Source of the DNA: Cryptomeria japonica
Lineage: Eukaryota > Streptophyta > Pinopsida > Cupressales > Cupressaceae
NCBI RefSeq assembly: GCF_030272615.1
Contig: NC_081414.1
Span: 825,117,896 to 825,181,895, forward strand
Reading direction: 5' to 3'
Length of the DNA stretch: 64,000 nucleotides
In this document: positions 18,001-30,704 of the stretch, piece by piece
Position numbering within the stretch: position 1 is the stretch's first letter
Layout of the letters: the number at the start of each line of letters is the position of its first letter
The notes under the pieces: model-generated
Database searches by the model: none
Seen by the model: the letters and a program-made list of their open reading frames with translations, nothing else
What the model was told of the DNA's origin: nothing
Made by a program: the position numbers and the translations under genes

Positions 18001-21000
18001 TCATGTCATCTGTAACAACCTTTCATCTAGAATCTTATTCCCTTTCCAATTCTCTTTCTTAGCATATGCAATGAATTTTGTCACGATTCCTTCGATTTCT
18101 GTGCTTGGAATCTCGGGAAGATTCTTGATACTCTCTTCTAAGTGGATAACCTGATCAAATGCATCTAGAAGAGCTGTGTCCCAAGTAGGTTCAAGTTCTT
18201 TTGTTCTATCAATCAGGAGCATGGTGGCATACATTTGATCATACTGCTCATCTGTAACATCTGCGTCCTTGCGAAAGATGATCTTGATTCTATCCTCAAA
18301 TTCTTGTAAATCCACATCTGTCTCGACCTCGATCCTTCTGCCAAGAATGGTACGAAGTACCTCAAATACTCTGTCCTGGATCGGATTGATCACCTCCTCA
18401 ACTTGACCACATCTAACACTGATGTCCTCAAAGAGAACACTCTTTATATGGAGTAAGGTTGACCACTGAAACAAACTGTGAGAATCACCTTCTAAGATCC
18501 TCTCTTGTGCTAAAATTCTTCTGGATGTGTGTCTTATAACTTTCAAGACAGGGATGACAACGTCCTTGGTATGAGCAAATGCAGCTACTGTTGCCATCAA
18601 TCTGTGAATAATCTCAAGAACTTGGATAGCCTGATGGGTGATCTTCGACATCCTTGTAACAAACTCAATGGCCACCGTGTGAGATCTATCCATCCAACTA
18701 CATGTACGCTGGACCAGGTTCCTGAATCTTTCTGCTTCATTGATTGATTGAAGGGGCAATGCCTGCAATGGTGATCTAACTGGATCCTGACGTCCCAAAG
18801 GTTCATTGATGTGACTGAAATATGTCCTCCATGCACCGACCTCTTTCTCAAGCTTTCTATTCTTTTCTACTTCTTCTCTAAACTTGTCCTTCAATGCCTC
18901 AAATGTGTCGGTGGCATCATCTAAAGTCTGCTCTACTGTGGATGGTCCTAACTCAATAGTCTGTATATGGTAGTCTTCTGCTAGGATCTCACCCTCATAT
19001 TTTGTCTGCTGCCGGTGTAGCTATCTGCAGTTTTCTAGATCCAGTCTCATCTCGAATCATCTTGGACATCTTTGTAGCCTTCTTTTTCTCTGTTGTCATA
19101 TGTGAACGTCCCACGAGGCTCTCTAAATCAATTGCACTGTCCTCGTCCTCAATTACGATCACCTTAGTCAATCTTTCCTTCAACCAATCTGGGATATTCG
19201 ATCTTGTCTCTTGAACTTGAATCTCTTTATGTACTATTTCTTCTTGTCTGGAGGAGATGCTACTTCATTATCATTATCTAAATCATAGTCTTGGAGAGAT
19301 CCATCGGATGAAACATGCTGTACCTGTCTTCCTCCTGCCTATCATTCTGTACCATCGATTCCATGGACTCTTCCACTCGAACTGTTCTATCCTCTGGCCT
19401 GGAAGAAGTACCTGGTGTTTGATCTTTGTTGCACCTTGCTTTTTCTTGGAAGGCTCTTTCTTTTCTGATCTTTCCTTTCTCTTTGAACCTCTCGAATGGA
19501 GATTGCCCTCACTGGCACCACTCGAAGGTTACCCTCACCTGAATTCCTAGGATTAGGATTGCCTTCACTAACACTGGCTCCACCTTCGGCTGGTTTCTCT
19601 TCCAAAGTAAAAGACATAGCTATGCCTTGTTCCCCCAACTTCTGATGCTGAACGTCTACCCAATCTGCGAGTACAAGACAAGACTGGTGCCATCAAATCA
19701 TCTAATCCACGGCCTCGGGCTCATTCCAATTCAAACTTATTGTCTTGCTTTCTCTATCATATGAAGATTGGATGTGCCTGCCGTTGTCCTGAGCTTGGTC
19801 GGCTACTCTGTAAATCTTACATTTCCTGATGAAATCCAAAGGCAATCTAGAATGTATTTTTCGTTTCACTTCGAGATCATCTAGGAGATTCATCATAAAA
19901 TCTTCAATTTGGTACTCATGTCTAAATCTTCTACCGACCGTCTCCTCTAAGTGTCCATGTGGATCAAAACTATTCCTCCAAGCAAAAGATGAAAAAGGAT
20001 ACAAGGCTAACTCTTCTCTGCGTCATCCATGGCTAAGACATTAGGACATACCTCAACTGAATTACCCAAAATAATAGGTACCTGAACTCCATTCTGATGT
20101 CTGTGTCTGAATGCCTTCACATATGCTGCCAACTGCCTTGTTACTTCAAGTAACACAATTCTATCTGTCGGGTACCTCGGCAACATGTATGGAGGTAAAG
20201 GACATCCATGCACTCTAATGTAAGTGAACTTGGAAACTGAATGAACCAAGCACCGTACCCTCTGATGAATTCCTGGGCATCCTGAGATAATCTGTTGTGA
20301 ATCCCTCCTTGCAACGTCCTTGTGATGTTCATCGTGAAAGTATCATTGATTAACTTGTAGTTCTTCCCTGGTGGATGATGCAAGTAGGTATAGGATTCAC
20401 AAACTCTGACCTCGCCGGGTCCTCTTCAATCACTCCTCTGTGAGGTAGTCCTGCGTACTCAACGCTCCTGATTAAGGCATAGATGACGTATGAACTCATG
20501 TGGAAGGACTTAGTAGCCCTGAGTCTTCTCAACTGTACGGTCCAAGCAATGGCTAATTATCCTAGCCCAATGTATTGTACCCTTTCCTTGAACAATCACC
20601 TGGATGAAGTAAAACATCCATTTCTCAAAATAGAAGGCATGAGGTGCTCCTGTAACTCTGTTGAGCATGGTAATCAAATCTCTGTACTCCTCTTGGAAAT
20701 CAATCCTGTGTGGTGTGTTCGGCTACTTTGCTCAGACGGGGACGACTCTTAAGTAGCCAGTTCTTGTTGATTATGCTTAGGCAAGCATCTGGATCATCAT
20801 CATACACTGATCTGGCTCCTTCTCAATGCTCTTGTATATCATGTCCCTGTGCTCTGGAAGATGGAAGGCTTCACTTATGGCTTCCTCTGAAAGGTACGCC
20901 AAAGTGTTTCCCTCATTGGACACAATTGTCCTGGACTGTGGATTGTAATGACGGGCACACTCGATCATTAACTCGTGGCACTGAATGGCTGGAGGAAAAC

Positions 21001-21304
21001 CGGCCGCCTTAATGATGCCACTCTCTATTATTCTCCGGGCGACAGGTGATGGCTTGCCGATGTAAGGGACCTCCCGGAACTTCTTTGTGCTAAAGTTCCC
21101 CAAGTTGGTATCTCCAATGTTGCTCCACTTGGACACGATCTTGGTCTCCACTTCTTCGGTCTTCTGATCCTCTTTCATGAGAGTCGAGCGACTGGTGGAT
21201 GCTCCCGCCTTTGGGGTCGCCATACCTACACAACATTTCATTATAAGAAATAGATTTTGCAATAAATAACGTAAATAAGAGAGATAAATTTTAGGAAACC
21301 TCAT
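18001..21304 (-). pseudogene. Right-LTR copy of the long reading frame, broken by indels
   Basis: Counterpart of the frame at 1982-5284. The N-terminal part (21304-20777) and C-terminal part (18894-18001) read as in the left copy. Between about 18999 and 20822 there are roughly 14 indel differences, for example one T gained near 19000, one G lost near 19250, one A lost near 19703 and one C lost near 20428. Several fall in runs of two to four equal bases. The frame is therefore cut into short pieces. The flanking LTR sequence is essentially identical between copies, so these may be sequencing or consensus errors rather than true decay. Confidence 0.75.
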
Positions 21305-21911
21305 GATAAGTCTCTAGAGTTATCATTTCCTAAAATACAACGATTGAGCTAAGAGATATTCAAGAATCAAAATTTCAAAATTTGAAATATGACGATGAAT
21401 GAATAAAGCAATAACAATAAATCGCCATACCTCGATAGAGAGCTAACTCTAGAATGCAAAAACAAAATTTGCCTAGGCAAAATTTGAGGTATAAAGTAAT
21501 CTTCAATATGATCTCCTCAAAATTGACTTCGCCACCTCTGGAGAGAACGTGATCTTCAATTATCGCCTTGGTCCTTGGTCTCGAATGGATCTTCAAATTC
21601 GCACTTTGGCGTGGTCTCCAAGTCCTTAGCAAATTCGCCTTAATGTATCCTCAAGCTCGCACTTGGTGTGGTCTTCAAATTCGCACCACCTTTTGATTGC
21701 TTACGCCACCTTGGATGGAATTCGCACCTCTTCAAACACACTTCGCACTCCACACAAGATGATACTAGCGCCACCTTTGGTTTGAAATCGCACCACCTTT
21801 TGATAACTTAGCGCGCCACCCTTGGATGAATGAAACTCGCACTATATTCGCCTCTTCTCAATTCGCATGAAGGAAGGTAAAATAATGATGTAGAAAATGA
21901 AATCTCTCACC

Positions 21912-21922
21912 CCTTATATATA
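21912..21922 (-). promoter_or_regulatory. TATA box upstream of the LTR reading frame (right LTR)
   Basis: Same sequence and context as 5892-5902, in the right LTR. Confidence 0.5.
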
Positions 21923-22259
21923 GCGCGTTCATCCTTCACCCCTTAGGCCGACTTGATAAAATATAACAATTTCAAACGATTTTTAAATGATTTTTAAATT
22001 AAATAACAAGGCCGACCTCCATATATGAGCGCTCCAATTCGATTTTTTTATTAATTAATTAACTATTAATGCCTTGCGTTTTTTTTTTTTTAATTTGCAA
22101 ATTTCGATTTTAATCAAGGCGAAATAATTAATAAATGTTTAACGCCATATTAAATGCCAATTTAAATAGGATTTTCAAATTTTAAATCGATTTAGCATTT
22201 AAGGAAATTTGAATTGTTTAATTTGGCGCCAAAAATATGAAAATAAAGGGACGTACCTC

Positions 22260-24361
22260 ATCGCTCTGGTCCCTTGGAGAGGGACAGGAGCGATCCATGA
22301 TCTTGGTCTTGATTCTTGCGTTTTCAACGTTCAACTCCTTCATTTCCACGTTCCAAATCGATCATCTGGTGGTCCTTCGAATTTGAATTTCTTTCTTGTG
22401 CGAGCAAATGCATCTTATGACCATCATCGCCCTGGTCCCTTGGAGAGGGACAGGAGCGATCCTAAGGTTTTTGCTTGAAATTCTCCATTTTGGTACGATC
22501 CTTTCCTTGTATCATCTTCCAAATGCCTTTTAAAACCTTGTGCGTCCTTGTCTTAACGTGATTTTCAAAGAATATCATGTGTTTTGCCTAACATCGCCCT
22601 TGTCCCTTGGAGAGGGACAGGAGCGATCTCCATGTCTTCACGTTCATCTTGTATCTTTGACCTTCGAACTTCCATTGTAAGGCGAATAACGTCTATGCTC
22701 ATTCCTTTCGCGCTTGTTCCATTTGTCTTCATTATGTGTTTGGACGTATTAAAGGGACCATCGCCCTTGTCCCTTGGAGAGGGACAGGAGCGATCCATTA
22801 TTTCTCCTTGATCTTGGCGACTTTTAAACTTCGATCTCCTTTGCAATGTCCTTCAAACGTCGTCCTTCGCACTTCCTAACCTCACTTCGCCTTGATCTTT
22901 GAAGGAACGTGAGTGTTTTGATAGTATCGCCTTGGTCCTTGTCCAAAGGACAGGAGCGATATGGGGCTTTTACACTATTTGGCGATGTTTAGACGTTCAA
23001 ACCCATTGCAAATTATCTTCAAACGATGTCTTGGAGCATATGTTATCTTAGGGCGTCTTGACTTAGCTTGACCTTGAAGCAAAACAAGGAATCCAAAGCA
23101 AATCGCCCTGGTCCCTTGGAGAGGGACAGGAGCGATATGGTTCCTAGATCCATTTTGGTGATTATTTAACGTTCAAAACTCTTGTTTATCATCTTGTTGT
23201 CATACCATGGACCCTCCAGAACATTGCAACATCTTGTCCTTACGTAAATTTTGCCTGAAATGGCCAATGCATCTAACATCGCTCTGGTCCCTTGGAGAGG
23301 GACAGGAGCGAAGTTCATCATTGCGAGCTCGTTCTTGTTTTTACCAACTTGCAATTATCTTCATTGCGTGAAATGACGTCCTTTAAGTCCTCTTTGTAAC
23401 TTAATATTTGCTTGTCCTTTGAAATCGATGCCTTAATGGAAATATCGCTCTGGTCCCTTGGAGAGGGACAGGAGCGATATGGGTCTTAGAGTGCACATTC
23501 CTTCCATGTGATGACCTTTACAACCTTGCGCTTGATGGAAATGCCCTAAAATGTCTTCGCCACCCTTCGTCTTGACTTGGATCGGTTTAAACATGAACAA
23601 GAAGCAATACAACCATTGTATCGCCCTGGTCCCTTGGAGAGGGACAGGAGCGAACTTGCTCTTGTGGCCTTCATTTCACTTTGTCACCTCCCAAATTTAT
23701 ATTCAACGGACTCGTCCTTCTTCACTCTATTCGTCCATGCCTTGACGTCATTTGTAACTTTGCAAGAAAAGTAATTGTATCAAAAATCGCTCTGGTCCCT
23801 TCCTGAGGGACAGGAGCGAACTAGGCATTTAACACTGGTATGGACGTCCCAAAAATCTTCAATTTATATTCAACGCATTTATCTCATGTTTTCCCTTGTT
23901 TTTGAACGTAAACTTGCCTTGACCCTTGTCTGGATTTTGCAAAATGAAGGAAATCGCTCTGGTCCCTGGGAGAGGGACGAGAGCTACAAGGTACTTCGCC
24001 CTGGTCCCTTGGAGAGGGACAGGAGCGATTTGGTCAATATAGGTCATTCTCCTTCGTTTTTGCATATCAAATTATATTCATTTGGCAAAGTATCTTCCCT
24101 TGGACGTCCTCAAATTGTTAAGTTTTCAAAATCTTGCAAGGACAAGACGAAATTTGAATTGTAGCTCCGGTCCTTCACTGAGGGACAGGAGCGATTTTCC
24201 TCCTGGAGGCATTTCTGTGCTCATGAAAATCTTCAATTTATATTCAATGGAAAGATCTCGCCGTTCTCCATCACTTCAAACGTAAAATTTGTCTGGACTC
24301 TGCAAGGATGATGAGATATTTGAAATTGAGCTCCCGTCCTTCACTGAGGGACAGGAGCGAT
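22260..24361. repeat. Array of 14 conserved 35-bp hairpins (right LTR)
   Basis: Copy of 6240-8341, shifted by 16020 bp, with no difference seen by eye. In this 5' LTR the array lies upstream of both inferred promoters. Confidence 0.9.
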
Positions 24362-24805
24362 TTTGCTCCTACAGGCCAAAATAACAAGATTTTTCACATT
24401 TTAACACTTCACGAGGCGAAAACAAATTAATTCCAATGCCCAGGATCAAAATTCAAAAAAAGTCAAAATTTGGTCAAAATATTCAATCAGACAAAAATTC
24501 ACATTGACGGTCAACACTTAGACAAATTTAAGCTCTGCATGAACATTCCAATTGAAAATTAGACCATTTTGGCGAAATCATTGCATTCAAAATTTGCATT
24601 CTAGAAAAGAAAGCTCAAAAGCTCTCAAAAAAATGACTGGATTCTGGCTTGAAGAGGCAAAATTTAAAACCCTAAGGCTTGGCCCTAAATCCAGACAACT
24701 AACTGACTAACAAAACCCTAAAAACGAAAGCGAAAACGAGCGAAAAACAAGCAAAAAGAGGGGGTCCCCATTTGCGATGGGGCGATGTGTGAAATGGTCA
24801 CAACA

Positions 24806-27786
24806 GGTTTGGATGAGAGGCATACTAGTGAGAGGAAACCTAACCCTCCGACGAAGGCTTGTGGAGGGTTGTTTGGTAGAGAGATATGACCATATGGGAA
24901 ACTCTAAAGTTCCAAAGGGATGAGGAATGAAACCGGGGAAAGAACGAGAGGTATGATAGCATTGGGAAGTTCAATACCCCAATGGAGATAGAAGAAAGGG
25001 CATGTCAGGAAGGGAAACTCCACAACTCCTATGACTTACACAAACTTAGAAAATTCAACATGCTCCCATACTTAAAAACTTCAAGAACCTTAGGTAGATG
25101 CGTGCATGATGGAGATAAACACATAGGCAAAATTGAGTCAAGGGAGACACAAAAAATAGGAAATAGGTAGTTTTCTCTAGAACATAGATTATTACAAAAA
25201 GGGGACATGACTCAAACATAGGCTTGTGCATTCATTTGGATTGACATCTGCGATTGTGTTTTAATAGCCAAGAAATGAACTCCATAAGAGGCAAAGCATC
25301 ACTTTGAGAAATTTGGATTTAGGCAAAGTTGCATTCTTGATTTTACGTAAGGCTCAACCTTTCATAAAATTAGAAGCAAAAGCTTTGTTTGTAAGAAAAC
25401 AAAACTATACCCTAGGACAAATAGGAACAAACTTAAATATTTAATAATATGTATAAGATAATTTTAGTGTTTTCAACACACAAGGAAAACAAACTAAAGA
25501 AAACGCATGTCACTTTGTTCTTAGGTATAGGCACACGGCTAATCACTACTTATACACACATATGAGAGACTTTATCTTTTTGACTGATGCAAAAGACCTA
25601 ATCTATGCCAGTTAGCTCATGCTGACTCTTTTTGGCTAAAAGCATATACCAAAAAGAATAAGTACAACACATGAATTGAATTGGATTGAACACAAAAGAC
25701 AAGACTTGATAAATTGAATAATATAGATCATACACAAATCCACAACACCTATGCTAATGAGGATTGCAAAACCAAGCTTGCAAAAATCACTAATTTCTAT
25801 TCGATAAACCAAATCAACACATAAGACAACACAAGAAGCTTGAACAATAATCTCAATCGAAAATAGGCATGAAAATTCCCATTACATAAAAATCTAAGCA
25901 CTTATTTATAATTTTTTTACGAAGTTTTGAATTATATATAAATAAATAAACATAGTTAGTTCCTACACTAAAAATAGTTCACTTGCAATCCAAGCCACCT
26001 TGAATACAAAATTATCTAAAATAGGTCACCTAAAGATGTAAACCTGAAATAAGATGCCTTAGAATAAATTTTCTAGAGATATTTTCTCTTTTGTCTTCAA
26101 CCAATGGAAGATAGCTCCTTGGAGCACTAGAATGGAGCAATGTGGGGTCTTTAAATTACCCTAGTCTCTTTGTTGAAGAGTTTGTTTCAATTTTCGGTAG
26201 TATGTACAAGCTTCCTGGTTTATAGTTTGGATTAATTTTAGGTATATGTTTCATTCTTTTCTTTATGCTATGCATCCTGCTATGCTCAATATATGGGTTG
26301 TTTATGCAAATGATTTATATAGATATGGTGTATGTTTACTGTTGCTAGTTGAGTTGGGGCCCCATTAATAGAGCCCCTATATTAAATCTAAAAAAGAACA
26401 TATCTTCTAGTTGATCATCTCAGAGCAGTGATCCTCCAATAACAATGGCTAAACAAAGCCAGTTTGATAGTTGGCTCCTTTTAGTGATTCTAATGCAGCA
26501 CCTTAATTCTAGCCATGATGGATCCTTACAAGAAATAAGAAACCCTGACAATTCATCCTTTGCTTGATAACAACCTCCACACAATTCCCTTTGGTGAAAA
26601 TTAGACCAGTGACCTCAAAGCACCTTGAATGAAGAGTGAAGAAAATGATTAGGTTTTCGTATGTCTTATCTCACTGCTTACATATCACCTTTGTGATGAC
26701 TAACACTCACTAAAAAGTACTGGAAAGGAATGCCATATGACTATAACTTTAACCAAGCTGTTGTAGGTGAAGATCAAACGAGGGTGCAATGTTACAAAAC
26801 TGCCAGAACCTGTTACAAATCAACAACTTTGGATGTTTTTAAGGCCCTGGGTTGTAAGGAAAATAAAACACAGTCCATTGAGATGAAAATCACTCAATAA
26901 ATCTTGTAAGACTGCTAAAAATCTGCTATCCACCTCTTTATCAATCTTAGGTGGCTAAAGGTCATTGTTTCATTTAAAAAACCTGCCATAAATAAATGTC
27001 CATCAAAAAAACAATCTTCAAAACCCTGCAAATAAAATAACTGATCCTGCTGAAGATGTGGATGACTGAAAACTGCTGATAACAATTGAAGATCCTGCAG
27101 CATCACACAGTAAACAATGATATCCTAATCTTTAACCCTAACTGTTTTGATCAAGTCTGCAACTTCAGGTATTTTGCAAACCCCAGAGCGTCTTGATATG
27201 CTGCTGTTTTACACTTTGAATGATGAAAAACAGCAAAAAAAAGGCTGCTGTAAACCCTCACACTGTCCTGCTTTGTGATGAAAACTTGGTAAAGAGTTGT
27301 TGTATACCTTTGAAAACAGAGATAAGCAATAGAAAACCTGCAAAGGAACTTGAAACCTGCTGTAGATAACTGCAAACACTGAAAAGGATGCATGAACTGC
27401 TATTCAAACCCTTGAAATGTCTGCAACACCTGTAGACACATTTCTTCCTATGGCACCTTTATAAAGCCTTCAAAAAACCCTTGCACGTGAACAATAATCT
27501 GTTGCGAATCCTCACACAATACTTTGCCAAACTATCAAAAAGCATGGAGATGTTTGCTAACACTAAAGTACCTTCAATGGAATTCCGATGCTTAGAAAAT
27601 GCTTGAAAACCTGTAACAAACTCACAGACTTCTTTTGCATGAAATTTATCCATCCAATGGATAGGAGCTCTCTTTTGCTCTAAATGTCCCTCTTTTGCAG
27701 TTGACAAAACTTGTCTTCCTTTGGAGAGGAGAGCTCCAATACATAGGCATGTCTCTTCATTATTTTTCACTTTGAAATGCTCACTC
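24806..27786. other. Non-coding flank of the giant element
   Basis: No frame above about 80 codons and no recognisable protein. 26100-26400 ends in a ggggcccc...gagcccc stretch followed by an A-rich tract, possibly an old LINE tail, but too weak to call. 26870-27450 is unusually rich in scattered CCTGC/CTGCTG words. Confidence 0.5.
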
Positions 27787-29575
27787 AATGGAGAAGAGCA
27801 CATGCATACACTGGGATAGGCACTTCTTTGTCTTGATTTTCACATGACTGGGACACTTAGTGAACGAATGTTTTTTTTACTAAAAAAGTACCTTTTGGTT
27901 CCAATTTCATGTTGACATTGGACAACTTATGGCTAGGTGTTCACTTTTTCACTTATTGTCCCCTTTTGTGTTTTTACTTTGAAATTGAACATTTATTTAC
28001 AACAGCACATGCTTTTTCTCCTGATGTCCCTCTTTGTATTTTTGACTTGAAAATGGGACATCTCTTTACAATAATGTGTGCTTCTTGACTTGATGTCCCT
28101 TTTGACTTAATGTTCACTTAAAATTGGACACTTAACGGAGAGGAGCACACTCATACACTAGGATGTCTTATTTCCACTTTTTAACAAATTTTGGGTCACT
28201 CAATGTATTGGTACACTCCAATACACTAGGATGCCCTTTTTCATGCCTAAGTCACTAGGACGCCCTTTTTCATGCCTAAGTCAATTTTGTATCTTTTTCC
28301 TCATTCAAGCTCTATTCTTCATCCTATTTTATGCATTGGAGAGTGTTTGTCATCAGTTGTACAAAAACACTAATGCCTGAAAATATGTCATTAATGAACA
28401 TGGCAGACAAGGATTGAATGGCTCACAAAATGAGGAACGACAGATACTTGACTCAAAAAATGACTTGGTCCAAAAGAAGTTGTACGTGTATAACAAATCC
28501 ATTTGCATGAGAAAGTAGTAACACATACCACTCATCAAGGATGACTAAGGAAGAGCAAGGTTCACTTCGAAACATGAGTGAGGGCATATGCATAGCAAGA
28601 AGGTGTAAGTTTTCAACCATTTTTATTCTCACGCATATTCTCACTACTTGGAGAAAGCACACTTATGCACTAAGATGGGCATTTTTTTGTTTCAATTTTC
28701 ACTTGACTTCAACACTTCATGAAGGAGAGCACTCTTTTTCACTTAAAGTATCCTTTGGTTCTGATTTCATGTTGACATTAGACAACTTAGGGCTAGGTGA
28801 GCACTTTTTCACTTATTGTCCCTTATTTGTGTTTTTGACTTGAAATTGGAACATCTCTTTATAACAGCATGTTCTTTTTGACTCAATGTCCCTTTTTTGT
28901 GTTCTTGACTTGAAAATGGACATCTCTTTACAATGGCATGCACTTGTTGAATTAATAATTTAATATCCATTTTTTACTCAAAGTAAACTTAAAATCAGAC
29001 AGTCAATGGAGCTAAGTGCATGCTCGTACATTAGGATGTCCCTTTTCCCATTTTTTAACAAATTTTGGGCCACTCAATGCGTTGGTGCAGTCCTATAGAT
29101 TGGGATGTCCCTTTTTCATGCCTAAGTCAATTTTGCATCTTTTTCCTAATCCAAGCTCCATTCTTCATCTTGTTTGATGCATTGTATAGTGTTTGTTGTC
29201 AGTTGTGTGAAGACACTGATTAGAGCCTGAAAATATGTCATTCACAAAAAAAGAAGGCAAGGATTGAATGGTTCACAGAATAAGTAATGACAAACATTTG
29301 ACTCAAAAATGACTCAGTATAGAAAACAAATTGGAGAGGTGTAACAACCCACTTGCATAAGAAAGTAGAGATGCATACCACCCAAGGATAAATAAGGTGC
29401 AGCGAGGTCCACTTTAAAGCACAAGGAGGAGGAGAAATATGAAAAAGGTTGTATTCACATACTTTCATGATAAAACATTGTACTTACACTCATTGTTGTA
29501 ACATATGCATAGCAAGGAAGGTGGAATATTTCAACCATTTTCATTCTTATGTGTATTCTTACCACTTCTTGTGGG
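27787..29575. repeat. Diverged direct duplication, two units of about 0.9 kb
   Basis: Unit 1 runs about 27787-28640 and unit 2 about 28655-29575. For example, TTTCATGTTGACATTGGACAA near 27905 recurs with one change near 28763, and the ATGCATAGCAAG block near 28587 recurs near 29504. Inside the units the phrase GGACATCTCTTTACAA recurs several times. A 29-bp perfect-but-one tandem repeat lies at 28224-28281. No coding function seen. Confidence 0.6.
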
Positions 29576-29994
29576 ATGTGCATAGCAAGAAAGGTGGAAA
29601 ATGTAATTTCAAATAGCACTACTCAAGCACCTCCATTTAAAGAGCGAAGCAAGAAAACAACTCCATCTGCCAAGAGAAAGTAGGAATAGAAAAAGATCGA
29701 TCATGAAATTTTTTGACAAAGATAAGCTTTTCAAGCATAGAAAAGAGAAACTAATTATGGTGAAGGAGGCAAGAAGATTCCAAGGTCATAATGGCATTCA
29801 TGCCATGAGGTTTATCAAGCACAACATCATTTACTTCCATGAGAGCTACCTACATTAAGGGCATATGCCTTCCAAGACTATTTGATGCAGCAAAAGAAGC
29901 AAATAGGGTGCAAGGATAACCATGTACAAAGCAGCTCAAATTGAATATAGGACAGCCATACCTGAACTGATAAGCAAAGCAACTTCATGGGAGA
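29576..29994. other. Non-coding stretch left of the solo LTR
   Basis: A/G-rich DNA with many AAGCAA/AGCAAAG words. The same style resumes at 30705, so the solo LTR appears inserted into one older sequence. No gene seen. Confidence 0.4.
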
Positions 29995-29999
29995 TCATA

Positions 30000-30699
30000 T
30001 GTAATGTCCCCTTTTGGGATTGCCCCGAATCTTGCCCTTGTAAATATCGAAGTCTGCGAATTTTTACCCTTATTAATTCTGACATTAGATATTGATCCAT
30101 TGACTTTCTTGTCTTCTTTGATCTTATGGATGGTTCCTCCAATTCCCCCTTCTCAATTAAATTAATCTCTTCTTTATATCTTCATTTGTGGGAAGTCACA
30201 CCTCTTCATAAGAAATGAATCATCACTCTTCATTGCTGCCCTTTGAGAATAATAAAATATTCTTCAAATTGATCTCCCTTGGATGTCCTCCTCAAATGAG
30301 ACTTTCCCCTTTTTATATCCTCCAATGTGAGGGAGAGGTCACACCTCTTCATCATGTATGCCCCTTTGGCAAGAGACACACCCTTTCCACCATTAGCAAC
30401 CTTTGAAAGAGTGCAACTCTTCATTATTTCTACCTTTTGAAAGGAACAAAACCTTTCACATTCACTTCTTATTTATATCAGATCTGCACTTCTGATTCCC
30501 CAAATTATCCCCTCAAATGAGGTTCTCTTCTCCCTTTTATCTGATGTTTGAGGGAGTCACAATTTTTCATTTCATGTCTTTGACCATTCATTAACTTAAT
30601 TAAAATTTAATTATATTTAATTATATTCTTTTCTATTTTTATTTTTATTTTATTATTATCATTTATCATTAAATTGCATTTCAAAGTGGGGGCATTACA
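30000..30699. mobile_element. Solo LTR (or short LTR-like element) with 5-bp target duplication
   Basis: Begins TGTAATGTCCCC and ends GGGGGCATTACA, so the ends are near-perfect inverted repeats of the TG...CA form. It is flanked on both sides by TCATA (29995-29999 and 30700-30704). At 700 bp, with no primer site or coding sequence, it fits a solo LTR left after LTR-LTR recombination. A TRIM/MITE-type element is the alternative. Internally, a phrase like GTCACACCTCTTCAT recurs (30195, 30338, weaker at 30556). Orientation is undecided. Confidence 0.8.
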
Positions 30700-30704
30700 T
30701 CATA

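Larger units (their letters stand above)
922..24805 (-). mobile_element. Giant Ty3/gypsy (Tat/Athila-type) LTR retrotransposon
   Basis: A complete LTR-internal-LTR unit of about 23.9 kb read on the minus strand. The 5' LTR is 24805-16941, the internal part 16940-8786 and the 3' LTR 8785-922. LTR edges have the form TGTTG...CAACA. A primer-binding site complementary to tRNA-Asn follows the 5' LTR, then gag and pol (protease, extra RNase H, RT, degenerate RNase H, integrase). There is no chromodomain after the integrase, and the gag CHHC knuckle and extra RNase H fit the Tat group. The LTRs look identical outside one indel-rich block, so the insertion is recent. The 5-bp target duplication cannot be tested: the right flank reads ggttt, but the left LTR runs into a second internal region. 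The usual polypurine tract is not seen next to the 3' LTR. Confidence 0.93.
16941..24805 (-). repeat. Right LTR (5' LTR of the complete unit)
   Basis: 7,865 bp copy of 922-8785. The match stops sharply at 24805: the left copy continues as tctggcgac and the right as ggtttggat, which fixes the LTR edge. By eye the two LTRs agree throughout except between about 18999 and 20822, where some 14 small indels and a few substitutions fall; their net effect of +1 bp accounts for the length difference. Layout is as in the left LTR. Confidence 0.92.

Noticed and set aside
26100-26400. Possible LINE 3' end
   Set aside because: Only a GC-rich inverted word and an A-rich tract; no coding remnant or target duplication.
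27459-27803. 114-codon minus-strand frame
   Set aside because: No domain, no splice context with the host gene, and it partly overlaps the duplicated non-coding unit.
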